64,000 bases of DNA, taken from Pelagibacterium lentulum (GTDB lineage Bacteria > Pseudomonadota > Alphaproteobacteria > Rhizobiales > Devosiaceae). The stretch lies in contig NZ_RZMW01000008.1 of the NCBI RefSeq assembly GCF_003992625.1, forward strand, positions 62,001-126,000, read 5' to 3'. Under the pieces are notes generated by a model. The model was not told the DNA's origin. It was given only the letters and a program-made list of their open reading frames with translations, and ran no database searches. Positions within the stretch are counted from its first letter, which is position 1; every line of letters begins with the position of its first letter. The translations under genes were made by a program, and so were the position numbers. Positions 17,034 through 26,189 of the stretch are shown here, piece by piece.

Positions 17034-18200
17034 ATGAGTGTTTGGGCACGTTTTTTCCGGTTGGCTGTCGGTGTCGCCGTGATTATGTGCTTGGCCTTGG
17101 TGCCAGCCCGTGCGCAGCTCAATTTTGAAACATCGGCCCCCTACGCTCTGCTGATGGATTACGAGTCCGGCACAGTGCTGTTTCAGCGCGATGCCGACGC
17201 GCGCATTGAACCAGCCAGCATGGCCAAGCTCATGACCTTGGCCGTGGTTTTTGATCTGCTGAGGCGCGGCATTATCAATCTTGAGGACATGTTTTATGTC
17301 AGCGAGCACGCTTGGCGCACCGGCGGTGCGCCTTCTGGCGGCTCGACGATGTTTGCCGAAATTCATTCCGAAATCAGTGTCGACGATCTTATCCACTCGG
17401 TCATCATCCAGTCCGGTAACGACGCTTCGATAGCGCTGGCCGAAGGCATAGCCGGATCGGAGGTTGCCTTTGCGGCCATAATGAACGAGTTGGCCTACGA
17501 GATCGGGATGGAAAATTCCCACTTTACCAATCCCAGTGGCTTGCCGGATCCGGACATGTACTCGACGGCCCGTGATCTGGCACAACTGGCCCGTTATATC
17601 ATTCGTGAATTTCCTGAGTATTACGACTGGTTCGCGGTGCCTGACTTTACCTGGAACGGCATAAGACAATCCAATCGCAACGATCTTTTGGGCAGCAGTA
17701 TCGGTATCGATGGGCTCAAGACCGGCCACACGCGAGCGGCGGGTTATGGTATCGTTGTTTCCAACAATGACGGTGGGCGGCGGCTTGTAGCGGTCCTTCA
17801 CGGCATGGAAAGCGCGCGTGAACGCAGTGAACAGACGCGGCGGCTTGTTACTTGGGGTGCGCGCAATTTCGAGCGCATTCCGGCCTATGGCGCAGGTGAG
17901 ATCGTCGGGCGCGTACGGGTGTATGGCGGGGAAGTGTCGCATGTCGGTCTGGTTGGGGAGGGCAGTATCGACATTTATATTCCCCGTGGCAGCCGCCGAT
18001 GCCTTTCGGCAAATATCACCTACAATGCTCCGATCAGGCCACCTGTGCGAGAAGGACAGAGACTTGCGCAACTCAACATACTCTGCGATGACCAGATCAT
18101 TCAGACGGCGCCGCTCTATGCGGCCGAGTCTGTGATTGATGGCGATCTGGTGCGTAAGGCTACCGATGCGCTATGGGAACTCGCGCTGGGCTGGATTTAG
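17034..18200 (+). CDS. D-alanyl-D-alanine carboxypeptidase (PBP5/6-like)
   Basis: A 388-residue low-molecular-weight penicillin-binding protein that trims the terminal D-Ala of peptidoglycan stem peptides in the periplasm. The signal peptide ends near PARA (residue 24). All three serine-peptidase motifs are present: SMAK (SxxK), SGN (SxN) and KTGHT (KTG). The C-terminal domain resembles the PBP5 beta-rich domain. No C-terminal amphipathic anchor is obvious. ATG 17034 gives the normal signal peptide. It follows rlpA by 54 bases and precedes tmk by 43, so it is probably co-transcribed. Confidence 0.93.
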   Translation: MSVWARFFRLAVGVAVIMCLALVPARAQLNFETSAPYALLMDYESGTVLFQRDADARIEPASMAKLMTLAVVFDLLRRGIINLEDMFYVSEHAWRTGGAPSGGSTMFAEIHSEISVDDLIHSVIIQSGNDASIALAEGIAGSEVAFAAIMNELAYEIGMENSHFTNPSGLPDPDMYSTARDLAQLARYIIREFPEYYDWFAVPDFTWNGIRQSNRNDLLGSSIGIDGLKTGHTRAAGYGIVVSNNDGGRRLVAVLHGMESARERSEQTRRLVTWGARNFERIPAYGAGEIVGRVRVYGGEVSHVGLVGEGSIDIYIPRGSRRCLSANITYNAPIRPPVREGQRLAQLNILCDDQIIQTAPLYAAESVIDGDLVRKATDALWELALGWI

Positions 18201-18243
18201 CGGCTGGCTCTCGCTTCGCAATCCGGGATCTTGAACGGCTGAT

Positions 18244-18945
18244 ATGAGCAGCATGGACGACAACACTCGCGCGCCGGTTTCCTCGCGGTTTATTACCTTT
18301 GAGGGTGGGGAAGGGGTCGGCAAGTCGACGCAGGTGCGAAAGCTATGTGAGCGCCTTTCGGACCAAGGCATTTCCTCCGTCCGGACCCGTGAACCTGGCG
18401 GCACACCCAAGGCCGAGGCCATTCGCTCCTTCATACTTCAAGGCAAGCCCGAAAGCTGGGGCGTCGGTGCAGAAGCTGTGCTGTTTGCGGCCGCGCGTCT
18501 CGATCACGTCAACGCATTGATCGCACCCGCGCTGGAAGAAGGAAAATGGGTGATCTGCGACCGGTTTGCCGATTCCACGCGCGCGTATCAGGGACTTACC
18601 GGCGGGGTCGATAGCAAGCTTATCGACTCGCTGGAGGCCCTTGCGCTTGACGGCCACGCGCCTGATCTTACAATCCTGCTGGATATGGACCCAGGCACCG
18701 CGTTCGGACGTGTTCGCCAGCGTGCTGCCGAAGACGGGCTCGCCGGCATCATCGACCGGTTCGAGAAGGAAGACCTGAGCTTTCATCATCGTCTACGCGA
18801 CAATTTCCTCGCCATTGCAAAAGCCAACCCGCAGCGCGTGATCGTTCTGGACGCCGACAAGGACCAGGAGGCCCTCGCTGCGGCTATCTGGCAGGTGGTC
18901 GAGGAGCGGTTTCCGGAGTTGACGCAAAACCGGCGGGCGATTTAA
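18244..18945 (+). CDS. tmk: Thymidylate kinase
   Basis: Phosphorylates dTMP to dTDP for DNA synthesis. The 233-residue protein has the P-loop FEGGEGVGKST (about residues 19-29), the TREPGGTP motif that binds dTMP, and the DRFADSTRAYQG segment with the catalytic DR. The length is slightly above the common 205-215 because of an N-terminal extension; a second in-frame ATG at codon 4 is equally possible. holB starts 5 bases after its stop. Confidence 0.96.
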   Translation: MSSMDDNTRAPVSSRFITFEGGEGVGKSTQVRKLCERLSDQGISSVRTREPGGTPKAEAIRSFILQGKPESWGVGAEAVLFAAARLDHVNALIAPALEEGKWVICDRFADSTRAYQGLTGGVDSKLIDSLEALALDGHAPDLTILLDMDPGTAFGRVRQRAAEDGLAGIIDRFEKEDLSFHHRLRDNFLAIAKANPQRVIVLDADKDQEALAAAIWQVVEERFPELTQNRRAI

Positions 18946-18950
18946 CCGCA

Positions 18951-19982
18951 ATGGTGTTCGAGCAACGCGAGGCGGATCAGATTGAAGGCGTTGCCGCGCC
19001 TGAGTTTGGTAAGCTTGTTGGGCATGGCGAGGCGTTCGCGGGTCTCGCTGCCGCATTGACGGCGGACAGGATGCCAAGCGCGGTGCTGCTGCATGGTCCG
19101 CGAGGGATCGGTAAGGCAACCCTTGCCTTTGCCGTGGCGCGACACGTTCTGGAAGCAACTTCGGACGAAACGCCCGCGCGCATTGCTGCGCAGGTTGAAG
19201 CGCTGTCGCATCCCAACCTTTTCGTCTTGCGCAAGGCCAAGGACCCGATCAACAGCCAGAAATTCTTCTCTGCCATTCGTGTCGATGACGTACGCGCCAC
19301 GCGCGACGCTTTGCAGCGCACACGCGGCCGTGCTGGCTATCGGGTTTGCATCATCGACAGTGTGGATGACTGCAATATCAATTCGGCCAACGCGTTACTT
19401 AAAACACTTGAAGAACCACCTGAACAAACGCTGTTCATTGTTCTCTCGCACCGGCCTGGCGGCATGCTTGCCACTATCAAGTCCCGCTGCCAGAGTTTTG
19501 GCTTGCGGGGGTTGGCGCCGGATGATGTTGCGAAAGTCATTTCCCGTGCGCGGCCCGACATTCCGGCTGATGCCATCGAACGCGCAACGCAGCTTGCAGC
19601 AGGACGTCCCAGGCGCGGGTTTGAGACCCTCATGCTTGAGGAAGGCGATGTGCTCGATGCCCTGATGGCCTGGCTGGCATCACCCCATAACCAACCTACC
19701 CGTGCTCAACTGGCAATTGCGGAAGCCTTGGCTGGCGCAAAAGGGGCCGAACTCTTGTTCGCGCAGGATATGATCCGAGACTGGATGGCGCGAGAAGCCG
19801 AGCAAGCCGCGCGGGCAGGGCGGGGCGCGCGTTTCCGGCTTGCTTCGGCCAACGTGCTGTGGGACAAGGCCAACGCCCTGTTTGCCGATGCCGATATCTA
19901 CAATCTGGATCGCAGGCAGACCTTGGTCGCCGTGTTCGATCTGATCCGTGACCATGCGCGCAAAATAGTCCCTCAAGGTTAG
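18951..19982 (+). CDS. holB: DNA polymerase III subunit delta'
   Basis: A clamp-loader subunit. The 343-residue protein has the Walker A-like [10 protein letters not shown] near residue 45, a long [16 protein letters not shown]-type sensor segment (here [15 protein letters not shown]) and the SRCQ motif. As usual for delta' the ATPase is likely inactive. No zinc-binding cysteine set is seen. The gene sits between tmk and metG with 5- and 8-base gaps, the usual alphaproteobacterial order. Confidence 0.95.
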   Translation: MVFEQREADQIEGVAAPEFGKLVGHGEAFAGLAAALTADRMPSAVLLHGPRGIGKATLAFAVARHVLEATSDETPARIAAQVEALSHPNLFVLRKAKDPINSQKFFSAIRVDDVRATRDALQRTRGRAGYRVCIIDSVDDCNINSANALLKTLEEPPEQTLFIVLSHRPGGMLATIKSRCQSFGLRGLAPDDVAKVISRARPDIPADAIERATQLAAGRPRRGFETLMLEEGDVLDALMAWLASPHNQPTRAQLAIAEALAGAKGAELLFAQDMIRDWMAREAEQAARAGRGARFRLASANVLWDKANALFADADIYNLDRRQTLVAVFDLIRDHARKIVPQG

Positions 19983-19990
19983 TTCCGCTG

Positions 19991-21547
19991 ATGAGTCGCT
20001 CTACATTTTATATTTCCACGCCGATCTTTTACCCCAATGGTGTTCCTCACATCGGTCACGCCTATACCGCGATGGCCTCGGACGTCATTGCGCGATTTCA
20101 CCGGCTGGATGGCAAGGATGTTTTCTTTCTGACCGGCACAGACGAGCACGGCCAGAAGATGCAGCAGACGGCGGAGAAAGAGGGCATGAATCCGCTCGAT
20201 CTCGCGACGAAGAACTCGCAGGTTTTCAAGGATTTATGGTCTGTCCTTAATATCTCGTTCGACGATTATATCCGAACGACCGAGCCGCGCCATCACGATG
20301 CCTCACAAGCGATCTGGAACAAAATGGCCGATCGCGGCGATATCTATCTCGATTCCTATTCGGGTTGGTATTCGGTTCGTCAGGAGGCCTTTTTCGATGA
20401 GAAGGAAACGACCGTCGGCGAAGATGGCGTGCGCCGCGAGCCGCTCGGTTCGCCGGTTGAGTGGGTTGAGGAAGAAAGCTATTTCTTCAAGCTCTCGGCT
20501 TACCAGGACAAACTTCTTGCCCATTACGAGGCCAATCCCGGTTTCATCGCCCCAGGCGAGCGCCGAAACGAGGTTATGAGCTTTGTCAAATCCGGGCTTA
20601 GAGATCTTTCTATTTCGCGCACGACCTTCGATTGGGGCGTAAAGGTTCCCAATGATGCCAAGCACATCATGTATGTCTGGGTCGATGCGCTGACCAATTA
20701 CCTCACGGCAATCGGCTATCCGGACGAGGCCGACAGCCGCTGGAAATACTGGCCTGCCGACATTCACATGATTGGCAAGGATATCGTGCGCTTTCATGCG
20801 GTTTATTGGCCGGCCTTCCTGATGAGCGCCGGTATCGAACTGCCTAAACGCGTCTTTGCGCATGGCTTCCTGTTCAATCGCGGGGAGAAAATGTCCAAGT
20901 CCGTCGGCAATGTCGTCGATCCGTTCGATCTGGTCGAGCGCTACGGTCTTGACGCAATGCGCTATTACTTCCTGCGCGAAGTCTCGTTCGGGCAGGATGG
21001 TTCGTATAATCACGAGGCAATCGTCAATCGGATCAATGCCGATCTTGCAAACGATCTGGGCAATCTGGCGCAGCGTTCCTTGTCCATGGTGGCCAAGCAT
21101 TGCGAAGGCAAGGTACCGGTGCCGGGCGCGTTTTCTGCCGATGACGACGCTATCCTCAAGGCTGCCGATGCGCTGCTTGCTCAGTCGCGCGCGGCCATGG
21201 ACGAACAGGCGATCCACGCCATGCTTGGCGCCGTCTGGCAGGTGGTCGCCGATGCCAACCGCTATTTTGCGGCGCAGGAGCCTTGGGCGCTGCGCAAGAG
21301 CGATGTCGAGCGTATGCAAACGGTGCTTTACGTTACGATAGAGGTTGTGCGCCAGATCGCCATTCTTGCCCAGCCGGTAATGCCGGACTCCTGCGGAAAA
21401 CTGCTCGATCTACTCGGATTGGACGCGGATAAGCGTGATTTTGCGCATCTGGGATCGGATAACCGGTTGGTTTCTGGCGTCGATCTGCCCGCGCCGCAAG
21501 GCGTTTTCCCGCGCTATGTCGAAAAGGATGGCGAGGCCGCTTCATAA
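19991..21547 (+). CDS. metG: Methionyl-tRNA synthetase
   Basis: Charges tRNA-Met. The 518-residue class I enzyme has the HIGH motif as HIGH (PHIGHAYT near residue 20) and KMSKS (EKMSKSVGN near residue 300), followed by the anticodon-binding helical domain. The connective-peptide region lacks the cysteine pairs that bind zinc in many MetRS. The C-terminal tRNA-binding domain seen in some bacteria is also absent, as in other alphaproteobacteria. Its stop overlaps the next start by one base (TAATG). Confidence 0.96.
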   Translation: MSRSTFYISTPIFYPNGVPHIGHAYTAMASDVIARFHRLDGKDVFFLTGTDEHGQKMQQTAEKEGMNPLDLATKNSQVFKDLWSVLNISFDDYIRTTEPRHHDASQAIWNKMADRGDIYLDSYSGWYSVRQEAFFDEKETTVGEDGVRREPLGSPVEWVEEESYFFKLSAYQDKLLAHYEANPGFIAPGERRNEVMSFVKSGLRDLSISRTTFDWGVKVPNDAKHIMYVWVDALTNYLTAIGYPDEADSRWKYWPADIHMIGKDIVRFHAVYWPAFLMSAGIELPKRVFAHGFLFNRGEKMSKSVGNVVDPFDLVERYGLDAMRYYFLREVSFGQDGSYNHEAIVNRINADLANDLGNLAQRSLSMVAKHCEGKVPVPGAFSADDDAILKAADALLAQSRAAMDEQAIHAMLGAVWQVVADANRYFAAQEPWALRKSDVERMQTVLYVTIEVVRQIAILAQPVMPDSCGKLLDLLGLDADKRDFAHLGSDNRLVSGVDLPAPQGVFPRYVEKDGEAAS

Positions 21548-22326
21548 TGCTGATCGACAGCCACTGCCACCTCGATTTCGATGTGCTTTCGGCCGATCTC
21601 GAAGGCCTGTTGGCGCGTGCGCGCGCCAATCAGGTTGTCGGCTGCGTTACGATTTCCACGCGCATCCGTCGCTTTGATGCCATTTCCGCCATCGCTCAGG
21701 TCCATGAAAATGTCTGGTGCTCGGTCGGCACGCACCCTCATAACGCGCATGAGGAACTTGATATAAGTGCCGAAGAAATAATCAAATTATCTCAACATCC
21801 AAAATGCGTTGCTATTGGTGAAGCCGGTCTCGATTATCATTATGACTCATCGCCACGCGCGGCGCAGGCGCAAGGCTTCCGCAAGCACATCGCGGCAGCG
21901 CGAGAGACTGGTTTGCCTTTGGTGATCCACGCGCGTGCAGCCGACGACGACATGATCGCAATACTGGAAGAAGAAGCAGAGCAGGGGGCCTTTCCCTTTG
22001 TTCTGCATTGTTTTTCCTCCGGTGTGGCCTTGGCCAGACGCGGGCTTGAGCTTGGCGGCTATGTTTCCTTTTCCGGCATTGTGACCTTCAGGAATGCGGT
22101 TGAAATTCAGGAGGTTGCACAATTTGTGCCAGCCGACAGGTTTCTGGTGGAAACCGACGCACCATATCTGGCGCCGGTGCCGTTTCGCGGCAAAACCAAC
22201 GAGCCGGGTTTCGTCCGGCATACGGCTGAAAAGCTGGCGGAATTGCGCGGAGAAAGTTTCGAGCGCATAGCCGGGCAATCGACCGAAAATTTCTTCCGGT
22301 TGTTCTCAAAAGCCCGGATGGACTGA
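21547..22326 (+). CDS. TatD-family metal-dependent hydrolase
   Basis: A 259-residue TIM-barrel metal-dependent DNase-type hydrolase. The ligands IDSHCHLD near the start, GEAGLDYH in the middle, the HCFSS stretch and the DAPYLAPVP motif near the end are the family signatures. The cellular substrate is unproven for this YcfH-like branch. It overlaps metG and the next gene by one base at each end, so it is translationally coupled. Confidence 0.93.
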   Translation: MLIDSHCHLDFDVLSADLEGLLARARANQVVGCVTISTRIRRFDAISAIAQVHENVWCSVGTHPHNAHEELDISAEEIIKLSQHPKCVAIGEAGLDYHYDSSPRAAQAQGFRKHIAAARETGLPLVIHARAADDDMIAILEEEAEQGAFPFVLHCFSSGVALARRGLELGGYVSFSGIVTFRNAVEIQEVAQFVPADRFLVETDAPYLAPVPFRGKTNEPGFVRHTAEKLAELRGESFERIAGQSTENFFRLFSKARMD

Positions 22327-23153
22327 TGGACCGCGCGGCGCCTTCCACACGCATTGTCGCGCGGATACTGGGCTGCGGCTCGTCGGGCGGCGTGCCGCGT
22401 GTCGGTGGCGACTGGGGCGCGTGCGATCCTGCAAATCCGAAAAATCGCCGGCGACGTTGTTCGCTGCTGATTACGGGAACCTGTGCCGATATGCCGGGCA
22501 AGACACAGATTCTGATCGATACCGGCTGCGATTTACGTGAACAGCTACTCGATGCCGAGGTTAGCGAGATCGATGCGGTTTTCTACACGCATGAGCATGC
22601 CGACCATACGCATGGGATCGACGATCTGCGCGTTCTGGCGCTCAATTCACGCCGTCGCGTCGATGTCTATATGAGTCTCGATACCGAGCGGCGGCTGCGT
22701 CAGGCCTTCGGTTACTGCTTCTCGGCGCCTGAAGACAGCCCGTATCCGCCGATCCTCAATGCCAATTCCATTGCTGCTGGTGAGACCACACTTATCGAAG
22801 GCGCTGGCGGCGCTATCGAGATCACGGCCTTTGAGCAAGTCCATGGCAACATTACCTCGCTCGGCTTCCGGGTTTGCGATTTCGTCTATTCCTGCGATCT
22901 TTCGGACATTCCAGAGCAGTCGGCTGCGGCAGTCAGTGGGCTCAAGACCTGGGTGCTCGATGCGCTGCGCTACAAACCGCATCCCAGCCATCTCAATCTG
23001 GAGCAATCACTGGCTCTGATCGAGCGCTATAGACCTGGACGGGCGGTTCTGACGAACCTGCACGTGGATCTCGATTACAATGTGCTCAACGCCGAAACAC
23101 CACAATCGGTAGAGCCGGGATTTGATGGCATGGAGATCGTGGTGCGCGGCTGA
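22326..23153 (+). CDS. MBL-fold metallo-hydrolase (PhnP-like)
   Basis: A 275-residue metallo-beta-lactamase-fold phosphodiesterase-type enzyme. It has GCGSSGGVPR at the N-terminus, the metal motif THEHADHTHG (HxHxDH) near residue 90, and the C-terminal NLHVDLDYN. It resembles PhnP-type cyclic-phosphate hydrolases, but no phn genes are near, so the substrate is unknown. It is the last gene of the core operon. The accessory island starts after it. Confidence 0.9.
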   Translation: MDRAAPSTRIVARILGCGSSGGVPRVGGDWGACDPANPKNRRRRCSLLITGTCADMPGKTQILIDTGCDLREQLLDAEVSEIDAVFYTHEHADHTHGIDDLRVLALNSRRRVDVYMSLDTERRLRQAFGYCFSAPEDSPYPPILNANSIAAGETTLIEGAGGAIEITAFEQVHGNITSLGFRVCDFVYSCDLSDIPEQSAAAVSGLKTWVLDALRYKPHPSHLNLEQSLALIERYRPGRAVLTNLHVDLDYNVLNAETPQSVEPGFDGMEIVVRG

Positions 23154-23214
23154 TTTTGGCTTGCCGACCGGCGTTTTCGCCAGAACGATTGCATTCCTAC
23201 ATCTCAAAAAGTTC

Positions 23215-23230
23215 CATAATATATATTATG
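23215..23230. repeat. 16-bp perfect AT-rich palindrome
   Basis: CATAATATATATTATG is its own reverse complement. It lies 62 bases downstream of the MBL-hydrolase stop in non-coding DNA, close to the presumed left edge of the acquired island. It could be an operator, a junction relic or part of a transcript end. Confidence 0.6.
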
Positions 23231-23397
23231 CGAATTACTGATATGGCGGCTATTTGGTATCGAGACAGTTGAGCAAGTTATAGATAAGCAGCCGGTCGCG
23301 GTGTCGGCAGTCATTGTACAGTCCTAGCCCTCGCCCTTCGATCAGGAGGCTCGTTTGGCCGTTCTAACAACCCAGAGGCTGACTGACGGAAATGATC

Positions 23398-24039
23398 TCA
23401 GTTCCTCTCGGTCGCAAGTCGAATGGCAAACCAGGTCAGGCAGCCGCCGACGCCAGCCTCGATCCACCGCCGTGCCCGATCATAGGCCAACCGGAAAGGG
23501 CGCGACGACAGGAGCACAGCATAGGTCCCGTGGCCTAACAGCGATATAGAGAAGGCGCCAGCCACGAAGAGAGCGACCACGGCCGTCGGCGCGTTCTGGG
23601 TGGCCCCGACGGCGGCGACGGCCAACCAGAAGACGATGGCCTTGGGGTTGGTCAACTGCATGGCGAGCCCAATCCCGAAGGATCGCGCAAACCCTCCTGC
23701 GCCAACCGCCGGTGCGATCCCTATGACGGGTGGGGTCAACGCTCTTTGCCAAGCATTGATCGCCAGCCACATCAAGTAGCACGCTCCGACGACGCGGATC
23801 ACGGTCGATAGCCAGGCCACTTGCTCCATCAATAAGCCCAATCCCTGAGTGGTGGCAAGCGCAAGGCAAGCCGCCCCGACTGCGATGCCCAACGAGGCGG
23901 CGAGCGCAGGCGCCCGTCCCTGTGACAGCGCCAACCCCAGCAGCATCGCGACTCCGGGACCAGGTGAAGCGACCCCGATAGCCTGGATCGCATAGGCCGC
24001 CGCAAAGCCAGGCAACCAGGGCAGCAATCCGTCAAACAT
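23398..24039 (-). CDS. LysE/RhtB-family amino-acid exporter
   Basis: A 213-residue inner-membrane protein with six hydrophobic segments. The N-terminal SPGPGVAMLLGLALSQGR matches the LysE/RhtB signature (the PGP motif). The middle has NPKAIVFWLA, also typical. Relatives export lysine, arginine, homoserine or threonine; the substrate here is unknown. I start at ATG 24039 after GAAGGA. No regulator gene of the LysG type is beside it. It lies at the left part of the presumed island. Confidence 0.88.
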   Translation of the reverse strand: MFDGLLPWLPGFAAAYAIQAIGVASPGPGVAMLLGLALSQGRAPALAASLGIAVGAACLALATTQGLGLLMEQVAWLSTVIRVVGACYLMWLAINAWQRALTPPVIGIAPAVGAGGFARSFGIGLAMQLTNPKAIVFWLAVAAVGATQNAPTAVVALFVAGAFSISLLGHGTYAVLLSSRPFRLAYDRARRWIEAGVGGCLTWFAIRLATERN

Positions 24040-24315
24040 CTCAGTTCCTTCAACTAGCGGCCGCAAAAAGCATTTTAAACACCAATCAACTTGTTCTAGA
24101 CACCCGTGAACGTGATCGCAAGTGATCGCTCGCCTACCCAGTGATGGCACTGTCCGCTGAGGGCTCGAACGGTCGGTCTGGAAGGGAAGCGTGAACGACT
24201 ACAATGAGATCGGAACCTGCAATTCACAGCGGTGCGCGTGAATTGGAGTTGCACTCCCCCTGCCCGCGCCCGTCCGGGCTGCTTTTCTGGAGAATATTTT
24301 GACCAAGACTTTCGC
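24040..24315. other. Intergenic region between LysE exporter and IS remnant
   Basis: 276 bases without a supportable gene. They should contain the exporter promoter. The base composition and small broken frames look like decayed mobile-element or gene debris, but only the adjacent transposase piece can be identified. Confidence 0.4.
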
Positions 24316-24513
24316 TCAGTTGAGTGCAAGCGGTCCAGCCTTCAGAAATTCCTTCGGCCAAGAATAGCTCAGGCTCTCGCCAATACCCTCACGACGGCAC
24401 AGCGCAGCAATACTCTCCTCGCTTGACAAGCCGGTAACGACGATCCTGATCTTCTCCTCCGCCGAATACCGTTTGCGGCTCTTGCGCTTGGTCCCTCTGA
24501 GCGAACCAGAATG
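24316..24513 (-). pseudogene. Truncated IS3-type transposase OrfA remnant
   Basis: The minus strand reads as an open 65-codon fragment containing RKRYSAEEKIRIVVTGL, then EESIAALCRREGI and YSWPKEFLKAG, which is the N-terminal helix-turn-helix part of IS3-family OrfA transposases. There is no start codon (an in-frame TGA stop at 24514-24516 lies directly upstream) and the frame stops in LALN where the OrfA should continue. The catalytic DDE part is absent. It is therefore a fossil of an insertion next to the cytochrome genes. Confidence 0.8.
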
Positions 24514-24640
24514 TCATGACGGTTCAATCCGAAGCGCCTTCAAGTTCAGCTTTGGCAAAATGTGTGTTCTCGGCTATCCTGCGTAGCGAGGGCCGACAGG
24601 CCGGTCTCGACGGTATGTCGCCCGCACAAGGGAGGACAAC

Positions 24641-25066
24641 ATGCGAGTGGACTGGAAGAAAAGACTTGGTGTCGCCGGACTTTCCCTGCTGTTGCTGGCA
24701 CCCGGCTATACAATAGCCCAGGATATGGTAGGCGATCCGGCGAGCGGCGAAGCGGTGTTCAGGCGGTGCATGGCCTGCCATGCCGTCGGCCCCGGCGCCC
24801 GGGACAGGCCATCTGGTCCTCATCTCAACGGGATTATCGGCCAGGAGGCCGGAACCAATCCCGGCTTCAACTACTCGAATGCCAACAAAGAGTCCGGCAT
24901 CGTCTGGGATGCCGAGACGCTGATGGCCTATCTCGAGAACCCGCGGCAGTTCCTGCCCGGCACCAGGATGGTGTTCCCGGGGCTTTCGAGCGAGCAAGAC
25001 CGGGCCGATGTTGTCGCGTTCCTTGCGCAGTTCGATGGCGAAGGCAACCCGGTCTCCGAGGACTGA
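24641..25066 (+). CDS. Class I c-type cytochrome
   Basis: A 141-residue exported cytochrome c of the cytochrome c2 type. A signal peptide ends near IAQ (residue 27). The heme motif CMACH is at residues 43-47, and the distal methionine ligand is probably in TRMVFPG. The start has a strong GGGAGGA ribosome-binding site. It is likely the electron donor of the oxidase encoded 295 bases downstream. It lies 127 bases after the IS remnant. Confidence 0.92.
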   Translation: MRVDWKKRLGVAGLSLLLLAPGYTIAQDMVGDPASGEAVFRRCMACHAVGPGARDRPSGPHLNGIIGQEAGTNPGFNYSNANKESGIVWDAETLMAYLENPRQFLPGTRMVFPGLSSEQDRADVVAFLAQFDGEGNPVSED

Positions 25067-25360
25067 AGGCCGCAGGGGTAGCCGGATATGCCAAGTATCT
25101 AAGAGGGCCGGGTTTATTGACATCTGGCCAAGTCAATGGGACTATTCAACATTATGGACGGCGCCCGACCATCGGCGCCGATTAGCGAGTTGCGTAGAGT
25201 CGGTTCCAAGCATGTAAGGTCACCGGGAGGGGTGATGCGCGGAGCGTGGCCATGCAGACGACCACATCGCCACACGACGGCTGCCAAAGCCGGCTAGGGT
25301 TCACCTTAATGGTCTGATCCTGGCGCGCCATGCCCACTCCGGAAGAGAGGTTAGGGCACG
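25067..25360. other. Intergenic region before the oxidase operon
   Basis: 294 bases with no gene. It should carry the promoter of the oxidase operon. A GGCGCC/GGCGCC hairpin with an 8-base loop occurs near 25160-25180 without a T run. I could not assign -35/-10 boxes or a known regulator site. Confidence 0.4.
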
Positions 25361-26146
25361 ATGTTAGTTGCACTGATGATGGTGCTGGTTGTTGTCGGCT
25401 CGATTGTTTTTCATTTTCTCAGTCCCTGGTGGTTTCCGCCGCTGGCATCGAACTGGGGCTATATCGACGACACGACCGTTCTCACCTTCGCGATAACCGG
25501 CGCAGTCTTTGCCGCAGTTGTCTTGTTCATGGCCTATTGCCTGTACCGTTTTCGGCACAAGGAGGGGAACAAAGCCACCTACGAGCCCGAGAACAGGCGT
25601 CTGGAGGTGTGGCTGATCAGCCTGACCACGGGCGGCGTGATCGCCATGCTGGCGCCGGGACTGTTCGTATGGGCGCAGTTCATATCGGTTCCCGATGACG
25701 CCATGGAGGTTGAAGTCATCGGCCAGCAATGGCTGTGGAACTACAGGCTGCCCGGAGAGGATGGGCGGCTCGGCGCGGCCGACAACCGGTTCGTCACGTT
25801 CGACAATCCGCTCGGGATCAGCCCGCACGATCCGGCCGGGCAGGATGATCTGGTTGTCATCGGCAGCGATCTCTATCTGCCAGTCGATCGCCCCATCCGG
25901 TTCGCGCTGCGCTCGGTCGATGTGTTGCATAACTTCTATGTCCCGGAGTTCCGGGCGAAAATGGATATGATCCCCGGATCGTCGACCTATTTCTGGGCAA
26001 CGCCGACCAAGGTTGGGACCTACGAAATCCTGTGCGCCGAACTGTGCGGTGTCGGTCATTCGTATATGCGCGGCATCGTCCACGTCGTGACGCAGGAGGA
26101 ATACGACGATTGGTTGGTTTTGCAGCGCACATTCGCCGAATTCTGA
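25361..26146 (+). CDS. coxB: Cytochrome c oxidase subunit II
   Basis: A 261-residue subunit II of a heme-copper oxidase. Three hydrophobic segments precede the periplasmic cupredoxin domain. The complete CuA site is visible: C225, C229, H233 and M236 in CAELCGVGHSYM, plus the upstream histidine in LHNFYVPEF. CuA means the enzyme takes electrons from cytochrome c and not directly from quinol. ATG 25361 follows GAGAGG. The next gene, subunit I, begins 43 bases on. The gene order resembles coxMNOP, the alternative oxidase of Bradyrhizobium. Confidence 0.94.
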   Translation: MLVALMMVLVVVGSIVFHFLSPWWFPPLASNWGYIDDTTVLTFAITGAVFAAVVLFMAYCLYRFRHKEGNKATYEPENRRLEVWLISLTTGGVIAMLAPGLFVWAQFISVPDDAMEVEVIGQQWLWNYRLPGEDGRLGAADNRFVTFDNPLGISPHDPAGQDDLVVIGSDLYLPVDRPIRFALRSVDVLHNFYVPEFRAKMDMIPGSSTYFWATPTKVGTYEILCAELCGVGHSYMRGIVHVVTQEEYDDWLVLQRTFAEF

Positions 26147-26189
26147 TTGCGATCCAGCGTGTAGCCCACGTGGCAATGAGGAGACTTTG

